Below are positions 39,238 through 50,729 of a DNA stretch of 64,000 nucleotides, one piece after another (the first letter of the stretch is position 1; each line of letters opens with the position of its first letter). The notes under the pieces are model-generated. The model was not told the origin of the DNA and did not search any database. It saw only the letters and a program-made list of their open reading frames with translations. The translations under genes and the position numbers were made by a program. Source of the stretch: Lingula anatina (lineage: Eukaryota; Brachiopoda; Lingulata; Lingulida; Lingulidae); contig NW_019774770.1 in assembly GCF_001039355.2 (NCBI RefSeq), positions 248,001-312,000 of the forward strand, read 5' to 3'.

Positions 39238-40077
39238 TTACGTTGCAGGGGGTGGAGTGCCTTCTGGGGATTCGTTGGAGACGGTAGCAACTCTGCGGCT
39301 GGCACAAGTGCAGCCTACCGATATTTGTTGCCAGGACTCAATATACTTGTAATTTCCTTCCGAATCGCACTCGTCCAATCTTCGGAGCACGCGGACGTTG
39401 TACCACACTTTTTCACACACTTTGTCGTTCTGGCCTAGTCCTATGCACCCAGAACACCGACACTCGGCCTGCGCCATAGCTGGAGGGAACCGGTATTTAT
39501 CATGGTTGACAACGTAATACCAGGGACACAGTGATCGACTGTTAGCGTCGCCGGTGCTGTTAACCTGGCTGGGGCAAAATGTGTCTCCGTACATGTGGTG
39601 GAGCTTTATAAATTCAGGCGAAATGGATTGCACATTTTGTGGATTATCAGGCAGTCCCAGGGTGTACATTTCATGGGGATTCCTACTTGCAATGTTTCCG
39701 AGTCGCTGATGGAGATCACCTGGAATTTGACACTTCACAGTTCCGCGCTTCTTTCTGGCAACTGCAGGCGCAGCGAGTGACAGAGACAGACATGAGATGG
39801 CCAAGATGATTACGACACAAATCTAGAATTAACAAAATAAAAACACATGATTATAAAAACGATCTATGATGATATTTAAAAGAGCTGAAAGTTTGAAATT
39901 AATTGCAGTTCATCATGAATATTGCACGTGTCGATAAACGTCGATAGACGGTCACAATTATCACTGACCATAAAATTATTTTAAAATGTATGAATTATCA
40001 AAAAGTATAATGTAAGCTGAATAAGAAGCTTGATCAAGACCGGCGCGATTTAGCCCCACTGGCTTACTTACATTCAT
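39238..40077 (-). CDS. Interleukin-17 family cytokine
   Basis: Two coding exons on the minus strand, 40077-40072 (ATG AAT only) and 39822-39238, join in frame to 196 aa; the intron is 249 bp with GTAAGT and TTCTAG ends. Residues 1 to about 24 (MNICVVIILAISCLSLSLAA) form a signal peptide, so the product is secreted. The IL-17 cystine-knot domain follows, with SLCPWYYVVNHDKYRFP at about residue 99, then AECRCSGC, VCEKVWYNVRVLRR, and the closing ISVGCTCASRR. Cysteines sit at 33, 85, 101, 123, 125, 128, 138, 154, 173 and 175. Two NxS/T sites (NST, NES) may be glycosylated. Family members signal through IL-17 receptors with SEFIR domains in mucosal and haemocyte immunity. Which of the many invertebrate IL-17 paralogues this is cannot be told from the sequence alone. 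Confidence 0.95.
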
Positions 40078-40221
40078 ATTACGAGCAATTTTCGGTAAAT
40101 GTGTAACTTTGCAGCGTTGTCGATGTCACAACTCAGATGGTATCTTTCTCGATATACCTAGAAAGCTAGGTGTTCCTACTCTGAAGTATCTATCAGTATG
40201 AAGAACCAGGGTGGAACCCCG

Positions 40222-40236
40222 ACTTAAATAAAGCGA
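40222..40236 (-). promoter_or_regulatory. Possible TATA-type core promoter of IL-17
   Basis: On the minus strand the sequence reads CTTTATTTAAG, about 145 bases before the ATG, followed by GGGGTTCC, which resembles half of a kappa-B site. A perfect CRE (TGACGTCA, 40348-40355), partly overlapping an AP-1-like motif, lies about 275 bases upstream of the ATG. Motif evidence only. Confidence 0.35.
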
Positions 40237-40779
40237 ACCCGCCATACTACCGATGACACATTTGTCTAAACATGGCATTTCCGGATCCCGCTCCAATTTA
40301 ACCGACTGTCAATCAAACTGACCACCAGGAAATTGACATCCTAAGCATGACGTCACTCATTTTGTTGGGATAGAGTGAGCACTTCAGCTTTACCACGTGG
40401 CATTGATTTGACCGCAAAATGGCTTTTTACTGAGTATAGTCTAGCCTACTCTGCACTTTTTTTTCATAGACACTCCTCGATTTTAGTCTGCGTTTGTCTG
40501 CCTCAAACTATTGAGGGTACGATGTTTAGGAAGACGCTTTTTCCTTTTGCACAATATTTACAGATGTTATTCTGCTTCAATACTTTTAAATTTATCCATA
40601 CTTTTATTTGTTCAAATGTGTTCCTTGATCTTGTTAAACATTGCGCGCGTTTGCTAATAAAAAATATATTACGTACCTCAAATCGTGCCTTGTCTCCTTT
40701 AAAAGTAACAAGGATGTATTGAAGTTATTTCACGTGGACAGGGAACTACAGTAAATTTACGGGATTTTCACCTTTCAAA

Positions 40780-40935
40780 GCTCGCGCATGACGTACCCGT
40801 AATGTTTTGTTCGTATTGTTGACATGCTCCACGTGTTGTTTTGTCGCATTATCCGGGTGTACTGCGCACGCGCGCATGTCCATTAGCCAATGAAATTCGT
40901 GCGTGCCATTTAAACAACTACAACAAACCAAGCAG
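40780..40935 (+). promoter_or_regulatory. PARPBP: Promoter and non-coding first exon of PARPBP
   Basis: A CpG-rich patch contains an NRF1-type palindrome (TGCGCACGCGCGCATG, 40863-40878), a CCAAT box (40887-40891) and a half CRE (TGACGTA, about 40789). A strong donor (AGCAG/GTAAGA) at 40935/40936 would end a non-coding first exon, to be joined to the acceptor at 42393. There is no TATA box, as expected of a housekeeping or cell-cycle promoter. Confidence 0.55.
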
Positions 40936-42394
40936 GTAAGATGTTTTCGTACATTTGCTATATACAGGTTGAAAAATATGTCCTTAGAAAAGCAGTATAT
41001 TTGAAAAACATTTGTCTTCAGATGGCATTAAAAAAAACACACAATATTCCCATTTCCCGGGTGAAATGCAAGCTTGCCTCACCTTGGAGGCTTGACTATA
41101 ACTAAAGTACTGTCGATAAAAGCTTCCTAGTTCAACTTCAAGCGCATATTAATGCTTATAATTAAATTAACTAATTCAGTTAAACTAGCTGGTAGTTTTT
41201 TTCTGGAACTCATACAATCCAAACCCTACACCGGTCTCAATGTTGCATTTCATTAGGGCAGATATACCATACCCAATGGATTTATTTTCTAGATCTAACA
41301 TGTATCTCTAACCATGAAGTCCAAATTGCTATGTAATATTATTGCTCAATTCAGGGCATTCAATCTCAGCACCTGTAACATAATTTAGGAGCAAATTTAA
41401 GAAGAAGACAGACAAGATATGTAGTTGATCAGAGCACATATTATTTTGAGTGCTCTTTTTGTCTTCAGCTGAAAAAAAGAAAAAGATCAAACTGTACTCT
41501 ACCACATACAGTGTAGGTATACTGTCTTCTACCCCTTTGATTTTGAACCATTGACATAGGAAGTTATTTGCATTCTTCACTCCCTCTTGTTCTCAAATGA
41601 AAGGTATGGTACCAGTAAATTTACTGCAAAACAATAAACTGTCTCCTGTTCTTTTTGGTTACATTCTGACTGACTTCAAACTTCAAATTAATAAGAATGA
41701 TACTCAAGATTCAGACAAATATGGCAGATAGAAGCTGCATCAGAAATATAGCAAGATTACCAATAAATCTTCTCTGTGGTGAGGGCAGATGGATGGATTT
41801 TGGTTTTCAGAGCAATGTGATATTGTTCATTCTTTGGATCTATTCGACAAATGAAATTATCTGACTTCATGAATAAAACAGTGGCAACAGTGGCTGGAAA
41901 TTACATGCAATACACTGTATGTAAAGATAATAACTACAGGTCCTTAATGTCATGTTTAATTGCCCATATTCAATATATCATTGACCAAAATTCATGTCCC
42001 ATTGCATCAAATGTATTAATGAAATGTGTCGTTATTTTCTAACTGTACCATTAACCATTTCAACAAACATTATGTCCAATATCATTGTTGTACCAAAGAA
42101 ATAAGCATGTGAATGAATAGGTTTTTGCTTTTTGAAATTAAAGGCTCAATCAGAACAAGTTGGTCTGCAGACTAACAGAGCCGCGGTTCAGACATGTCTG
42201 ATCCACATGAAAGCTTGCATCATAATCCCCTAATAGATTCTGAATAGAAGAACTTACAGTGATTAAGGGTAAACTTTCAAGTGGGTCAGCCATATTTTAA
42301 TTTGTGGATCAACTTTGGTTGTGAATGCAGCCTAAGACTTGAAATATGAAAATTTTGCATTATTATACTTAAAGGTTCCCCCAGTGTGTGCAGT

Positions 42395-45300
42395 ATGATG
42401 GGACGTGTGTACGTACTATGTGGGGATGTGGAGCCAGAGGCTCTGAAAACCGTCATTGATGCTGTTCAGAATCATGAAACACAAGAAGAAAGGATTACAG
42501 GTATTAGTGCTCGAAGTTGCTTCTTATTTTTATGTTTTTTAATCTTTATTTTTTGATTGTGTGTAATATATATCAAAGTAGGATTAATGTTCTGAGTAAT
42601 TTAGAAATTTATTTATTAAGTAAATTATGTCTACTTAAAATAAGGGATAAAAATGTTTTAATCCTCATTACAATTGATTATGATAAAACCGAAATTTTTT
42701 TGATCATATGGAAATCAACCCAGGCAGGCTATGTTGGTTATTATGGACATCATTTTAGTCCAGAAGTTGACCAGGTCCCATACTCTGTTTATTTATATCT
42801 TATCAATGTAGTTTAGGTCAAATGTTGATAGGTAAAGCAGGATATAGGAAGATTTAAAACATTCCATTTATGTTTATGTCATTTGGATGGTACTGTGCTG
42901 TGGATGATGGGTACAAAAGAATACCCATATTTTGACAGTAATTATAGGTCCCATATTGTCACCCTCTCAGAATATGAGAAATCCCCAGTTCTTGTCCCAT
43001 GCTATAAATAGTTTAAAATTGGATACAACAGGAAGAAAAAGTGTCAAGTTTTGTCATAGGACTATTCAAATTCAGTGACCTCTTTAAAATGAATCCGCAT
43101 TACAAAAGGGATTTCATTCAGTTGTGTCACAATATAGATACATACAGAGCTAAGACATTGAATTTTTGCCTCCTGTGTCTGCTGTTTTGTGAAACTCTTG
43201 CGAGACTTCATTTTCAGCTATAATTTTCATACACATGTACAAAATGTAGGTGTACAGATAGAGACAATAGAACCACTTTTATTCCCACATATTTTTCTAG
43301 ATATAGTTTTGACTTCATTGTTGTGTTGTCTGTTTTAATCTGACTGTTGGTAGGCTTTGAAATTCTGAAGCATGTTGCTATTGAACATATCGGAGAAATG
43401 AAAAGGAATATGAGCAAAAATCAGCACTAGTAGTATCTCATTGTGTTACTTTCATGTTTAACCAGACCTTTACCTTTCTAGACATTATAATCAGAGTTTT
43501 TTTACTTTAAAATTTAGTTTGCTGTTGAAAAAATCCTTTGGTTAGGTTAGCCTTAGTTATGACAGTTCATTGAAAGCAAGTAATTCAAAAATTGGTTAAG
43601 CAAATATTGCAGGCTCTTGATGGTAAGTGCAATCAGTATGCCCTTCATCATATGAAAACAAAATAGTCCATAGTAACTGGTGCAGGTAAGATTTGACACT
43701 AAACAATGGGCATATTTGACATATTTTTGATTTATATAAGGTCTTTTTACTTGCAGTGCAGCCAAGCAGGTCCATAAATCATAGATTTTAGTCTTTTTCT
43801 TTTTCCTCTTCTTCTGACTTTTTGCAAATGAGCCATTTCTGTTACAGGTTCTGTTAGATCCAGACTGTATGCTTTTTCCCTTTTCAGTTTCCAAAAACTC
43901 TCTGTGTGCATTGGGCAAGTTCCCAGAGTCCGCGTCAGTACCGTGGTGCAGTGTTGCAGAATACTTTACACAGAAATACAGGTCCTTGCGTCTTTCACAA
44001 AATGACACAGAGACAGTTCTGAACGCAGAGGACCAGATGGTTGCCTTGCAGATATGTCTAGCTGAGCTTAGTAAGCAGGTACAACATGATATTTTTTTAC
44101 TAGTAACAGTAATTGTTGTACATACCTTTGGGTGTCGTGGAAGAATTCAAGGACAAGTACCTTTTTTGTTTTAAGAATACACTGTCTTTCATTGTGTCAG
44201 CATTGTGAGAGATATATAATTTCAGTCATTCTGAAACATTTCTTTTATTATTCCTTCCAAGGTTGTACTAAAATTATGAATACTAGTAGTTGAATATTGT
44301 TTTTAAAAAGATGCAATAATTTTTCTTTATTTAGGAAAGTGGAGAATTTGAAGTCGAATTGAGCAAGGTTTTAGAGAGTAACAAAAAACTTTGTGTATAC
44401 AAGCGAGATCCTACAAAGTGTAAAGACAGTGACAAGGAACTGTTTAAGATGTATGAGAGCCATCTTGCTCACTGTAACACTGTGGACCTTTTTGACGTTA
44501 TGTTAGCAGTGAAGAGGAAACTAACAGGAGGAAATAAAGAGGATGATTTGTGCCAGGAAGGAAAACAGTCCATTGATGGAGACATGGATTTTATTATCAT
44601 GCATGAAGGGTTAGAAGATGTAGAGGTAATGTATTTTTTTTCCTTTTTTTTTCTTGGGATGTAAATCAATATTTTTCCTTGTGTAGTCTGTAAAGAGGAA
44701 TGTGGATAGTCTGTTTTTTTTATATAGTTTAAACAGTGAAAGGATGTTCAAATGCTATATCAAGTTGCACACACTATAAGAGGTAATTTGAATCAAAGTT
44801 TTATGACACTGAACATCTTGACCCCAGTAGCTCTTTCATTTTACTGACACCAAAAATTTGATTTTTATTGCTTTTGGCTTTTTGCTATGTATTATGCCAT
44901 TTTTTTTCATGCTGTTTTGTTGTGGTTTCCCAAAATATTTTAGAAATAATCCCTTTTTACAGTAATCACTTCAGATATTTCCAAAGGTGTTTTCCCTTTT
45001 AACTGACACCAAGTTGAAGTACCTGATTGCTCTTAGGCTTCTAAAGATAAAGTGATAGGGGATATTATTATCGCATAACCTGCTGATTTAACACCTCTCC
45101 AGGCATGATCTGATACGTAATCAGAGATGCCAAACACTAAGGGAAAAATTGTAGTTTTTGCCATAAAATTTTTAAAATTTCCAAAATTAAAAAAAGTTTT
45201 ATTTAATAAATCCACAAAGAACTTATGCTGGGCACTGTTAGCAATAATTTTGGTTACAGTCAAAGAAAAATAAAAGGTATCCACCCAAATCTTATTTTTA

Positions 45301-48300
45301 TACAAAACTTTTACAAAAATGAACTAATTAGCCATTTCCTTCATCCATTTATTTTGATCCCTGACCTTCACCTAGTATTATATTTTGAGAATGCATTTAA
45401 CAATGCTATAGTTATTATACTGATGCAACTTCATACATGTTGTAGTGTGAAGTTATATAAAGTTACAACTCTGATTCCTACACAATTTTTCTTTAGCCTA
45501 CCTAAGAGATTTCATCTGATCCGAGAATGTCAATAAAATTGGGACTAGATAATAATTACCAAGCTTGTGCAGACTTCAAAATATTTCTTAGACACCTTAA
45601 TTGATTTTAATGGAGTCACAAGCATGGACATGCAGCTCATATTAGCCTCGTAATTGCTCCTATCTAACTTAAATTGGTCTTATTTAACTTTCATGTACAG
45701 TAATTGCTATTATCAAACTTCATAATTTACAATCATGCAGTCTGTCATGCTTAGTTCTTGCATAAATCTAGGCAATGTCCTGGTGTTAAACCTAATTTTG
45801 ATTTTGTAACTAAGCTGTAGTGTTGAGTTGCTTTTCTCTCCAGACATAACCCAAGTCGGGAATCACAAACCGAATCTAGAATCCTCTGAAGTCGGATTAG
45901 AGCCCCTTCGAGCAAAATATACCCTGCTGTATTATAGAGAATAATTGCAAGGTGATGATACTATCCCATGTGTAATGTATACTAGTTAATGATAATATTA
46001 TTATTTTTTATTATTTTTTGTTTGATTTGCTTAATTTTATTCTAGAGAGAAATGCTAAAAATCATTTGCCAAAACAAGAAACTGTACAAGGTGAACACAG
46101 AATCCTCTCTGTCTAGTTCAGTTGACCCCACAGTTTTATTTGAAGAGTGCAACATGGATGATGTTCTCGACTCCACAGCCAGTATAGAATCCCCCAGAAC
46201 TAGTGGATTCTCCATCACTGAGGTAGGTCGTACTTTCAGAACATAATTTTCTTCCACATTTTTTTTTAATGATGCTAAACTGATGTATGCTTAGTAATAA
46301 AGTCCAGCACTGATATATTGTCACTTGTTTACCTGATTATTTGCTTTGTTAGAGGCTGATCAAACATAGGTATCTAACTTGTTATCTTGCCATTTTGAAT
46401 TATCAATGATATTCATGTTGATATGTGTATTTTCTAAGTATTTATATCTGCAGAATTGCACATTCTCCAAATTCTAGTAGAATGTTACATACACAGTGAG
46501 TGAAAACACAATGTGTTTGTTATCACAGCTAACACAATGTGCATTCACTGCAGTGCTTTCACAAATAGCTCCACTGATATGTGTTACATGTGGGTTGTAG
46601 GATTAAAATAAAATGTATTGATTTTTTTTTTAAATTTAATTTTTCCTTTTTATATTTATTGTTTATGATAAAGATATCTGAAAGCCTTCTGACCATAGTG
46701 TTTGTTTGTCTATTTGTAGTGATATTCATACTTGATGACTGGACCAGTAGTTGAAAGTAAACCTGCTCTGGTAGTAGCAGGCAACTTGTTCAGTATGGTA
46801 AATGCAGGCTTTCAATGGTTTTGGACCCCAGTTACTGTGTTGTGTTAAATGAAACTTACTTGTCTTTTTTACATAGGCTTATATCAGAAGAGTATTTCAT
46901 TCCTATCTGGAACTTCTCATAAACTCCAGAAACGAACTTGCCCTGGCTCGTGTGATCAATGTGCCTGACAGGGGGATTGATCACCAGGCATTCACTGAGA
47001 TCAAAAGAGTAGCAAAGGAGAAGAAAATGCCTATGTGCCAGGTAGCTCTGGGAGTAGTCTCTTTTTTATTTTCACATTGTTGTTTAATTTAATTTTTCTG
47101 ACTTGATAGTTCTGCATTTTTTATTTCTTTTTATTTTATTTGTTTTTATTCATTTATTTGTTTAATAAAACTTAGCATTATGCTGCTATCACATATTGTC
47201 TGAAACACAATCCTTTTTTGTCCTGCACCTCATCTAACACATTTAGGCTTGAAAAACAAGAAAAACCACAATCGGTGCTTTAACTGGAATTTAAACCTGT
47301 TGCTGAAATTTTGCTTAGATTTCTGTTCAACATTCTTTGAAAAACCATGATTGTTAATTCAAATAGACTAATAAGTTTTAATGTCATTATTTGTGCCATT
47401 TGTATTATCTGATAGCATGAAAGTATTTGATATAAAATTTATTTCAGGTGCATTTTTCCATCAGTGTAAGAAATCTAAAATCTCTCCACAAATAAAATTA
47501 ATTTAACATAATTCAAATTTTATTTTATATCTGTTTTTCTATTTTAATATTTTCTAGACTGCCATTTCCTTCATTATGCGTCTAAGACTTGGTGGGAAGG
47601 GGTACGCCCCAGACCCCTCCTCTCCACTGACCACCCATGTTAAAGGACTTGGGGAGTTTGTAGACCTCATCCATAAGCTACAGACCATAATTGAAGAGGT
47701 GAAGGATCACAGGTAGTGAGTTATACATCTTATGTCAGATAATACAGGGGCAGACAGAAGCTGTCTTCTGGGTCTTACAGAATAGAAAATGGCCAGAATT
47801 TTTCACGTTTACATTGATAGGCATCTAATTTTTTTCTGTTGGATGGAGGATGGATCAACAAAGATACTTTGGAAGATAGTCAGAAAATATCTCTGGATCT
47901 GCCTCTGTAATATAGTATGGAATAAGTGTTTGAACAATATTTTGGTATACATGCCATCATGGTATAAATGTTTGTTGGAAAACAGTTGAATAAATTATTT
48001 GTCTATTTTACTTTTATATTATAGCTTCTTTATATTGCCCGATTTAAGAAAAAAATGATGATTAATTTTTCTGCTTTTGTTCATGAAGGTAGGTACTGTG
48101 TCACAATTTTCTTTAACATTTACTATATGGAATTTATTTTATTTGTTTTGTTTTTTTCCTCAGGGTGGCTCTCTGCAGACTTGTGAATGTTTTAAAGCTG
48201 ACTATTGCCAGAAGCAAGGACTGCAAGCTGCGCAAGTGCAGTGTTGAAAAAGTGGCAGAAAATCTACATGATCAGATTTCTCATCTACTTGATAGTGCAG

Positions 48301-48960
48301 AGGGTGTTGAGGAACAGAGCCCTGCTAAGGTAGTGTAATATTTAGTTTCCAAATTGGAAAATAAGCAGTTTTCTCCTACTCACGAAAACATTGCTTGATC
48401 TGTCCCTACAGTTAGATTCTAGACTATGTTTTATACTATCAGTTTATAGTTTATTTTAAATCTGGTGACCAGAAGCAAGAACCACAGTGATTTTGTTTCA
48501 AAATTAATGTGTTTTTTTCTTACTAACATTTTTTTTTCATCATTTTGCCCAGAGGAGAAAATTGATTTGAGTCACTTCAAAATATGTAGACAATTGAAGT
48601 GTAAATGACCTTTTTGTCTCAGCATGATTGGTGGAAAATATATTATAGCTGGCAGTTCTCTTTGTGTGACAGTTTTGAATGATTTAATGCTAAGCACAAG
48701 CCTTGTTTTGCCTTTGTTTTCAGTCTAATGGCGAGGGAGGCTCCATATTAGGCAAAAAGACAATAAAAACTTTGCAGAAGTTGCTGGACCATATTGCTTG
48801 CCAACCAATGGAGCATTCCTCTGCAGATATTCTCACAGATACATTTTCCAGTCAAAAGACTCCTGTACGACTCCCAGCACTTGTGTCGCAGTTCAGGTGA
48901 GATGCTTTTTATAGCTAGTTGTACTGCTGAAGGCTGGTAGATCCCTATAGATGAATATAC

Positions 48961-48999
<39 letters not shown>

Positions 49000-50610
49000 T
49001 TGTAAAAAATGAAATAGGTGAAATAAGAATTGATATTTATTATAGATTGATGCCTTTTAAAGATCTAATCACGAAAGTCCTCGGAAGTAGAATGAAAACA
49101 ATTAATTTTGCTTAATAGTCAATTATAGTCTATCAGAAACAGTGATAAGAAAATAAACTCAGTTATAGTTGAATCAAATGTGGTTTGTTTATAAGAATGA
49201 GCATTTATGTTAATTTTCAATCCTTACAGATCTCCAGACATGGTTGAGGAGGAAATCATGAAGGAGCCAAATATCAGTGAAACTTTGTCTGAGAGGATGG
49301 TGAAGAAGAAACAGGGTCAGAAAGTATGTGAGAATCTGTGTGAAATTTCTATAATGAGAGTCGCTGTGAATCGGGTTCATCATTAAATTGATTTGGTGTA
49401 TTATCACAAGGTTTAATATGGTATTTCTGTCACTAAAAAGAGGATAAATACAACACATCAAAGGCACATAAGAAATGTTAAGCCTTGAAATAGCAAAAAA
49501 ATCTTTTTCCCACCAATATCCTGGAAATCACAGCACTTTTCCCATAATTATCAGGGTATGCCTTTTCCAAAACCATATATAAAATTATGATCCATAGAGC
49601 TGTTTTTAAGTTGAAAGATTCTTGTTTTTTACTCCCTCTCATAGTAATGAAGGTGGAAACAGGTGAGTTTCAACAATAAAAAGTAGAAATATAGATCTCA
49701 AAAATAGATCTCAAAATCTATCTGGTATATAGATCATAATTTTCTCAATGGTTATTTAAACATCTATATATTTTTCAGGATATAAGGCCAGTTGAGCGGT
49801 ATGGTTCATGTATGGACTGGGCAGCCCCTGCATACAATTCTGGTTTCTCCCAGAATGATGAGAAGGAGTTTCTACTGGCACTGAAGACCTATAACTCTGC
49901 TAAGTAAGGCAAACTTTGAAATCTCTTAATTCTTTGTGTAGTGACTGTGTGAAATTTTGGTTTCTTATTCAGATTTCAAAAGTATAAATAATTTAATTGG
50001 ATATGAGGTAATACTTAATTTGGGGGATTTCTTGTAGTGTTCTTAAACTGTTTGGCAAATGCTTATGATGAAAATAATGATAGATGTATTTTTGCTTTAG
50101 AGGATGACAAATATATTACCCCTCCTTTTTTCATGGCGAGTACTTTGTTTTTGTAAATGTAGGATATTGATGTCAGTGAATTAAAATGTATTTTTGTATC
50201 ATTTTATTTCAGTTCTATATATAAAGCATTTATTCATACTAAAAATGTCATGATAATAAAAGATTATCCTGGTTCTTGTTCATTGCAGCAACCAAAACTT
50301 GGTCTCAGGTTGTGTGGAAGGCGGTGAAAAAAACATTGTAAGGAAAGTTTTGGAGTCTATCAACGACCAAGAAAACATCACCAGCACATCAACAAAACCA
50401 ACAACAGAGGGTGTAGATAATGATTGCAATATACAGGAAAAGAAGAAGACAAACAGTAAAGCCGTAAAGAGAACAGCCACAGCAATGGAAACTGCAGATT
50501 TACCAAAAAGTAAAAAAACAAAGAAGGCTGTTACAACGAAAACGGCAAGAAAGAAACTGATACCCCAGCTGAAGGGGCAGAAACAGTTGACACACTTTTT
50601 CAGGGTTTGA
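42395..50610 (+). CDS. PARPBP: PARPBP (PARI), PCNA-interacting partner, inhibitor of homologous recombination
   Basis: Coding exons: 42395-42500, 43888-44078, 44335-44625, 46046-46222, 46877-47041, 47558-47712, 48164-48329, 48724-48896, 49230-49323, 49779-49903, 50289-50610. They join in frame to 654 aa (human: 579). In vertebrates the protein binds PCNA and RAD51 and restrains recombination at replication forks; it resembles the UvrD/Srs2 helicase fold but lacks ATPase motifs. Family landmarks are DLFDVMLAVKRKL, the SRNELALARVINVPDRGID block (about residues 270-295) and LGGKGYAP with THVKGL (about 321-340). The tail is basic, rich in Lys and Thr (nuclear localisation), and ends in the PIP box QKQLTHFF (645-652), two residues before the C-terminus. 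The N-terminal 35 residues (MMGRVYVLCGDVEPEALK) have no clear vertebrate match. The ATG is one base after an acceptor. Confidence 0.93.
48961..49001. repeat. (TTTA)n microsatellite
   Basis: About ten TTTA units in the PARPBP intron between 48896 and 49230. Confidence 0.9.
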
Positions 50611-50726
50611 TTTTTTATTCTTATTTGATTTATTTCGATTTTAATTATTACATTTTATGATTTTCACATTGGTGCTGGACATTTTTGTTGTATGTCATTT
50701 TAAATTATTGTTGTTATAATAATAAA
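50611..50726 (+). other. PARPBP: Likely PARPBP 3' UTR with polyadenylation signal
   Basis: An AATAAA at about 50721-50726 lies 110 bases past the stop. A second signal, near 51310, could serve a longer form. Confidence 0.5.
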
Positions 50727-50729
50727 TAT

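Noticed and set aside
39229-39438. Plus-strand frame opposite IL-17
   Set aside because: Antisense shadow; the minus-strand frame carries the IL-17 cysteine pattern.
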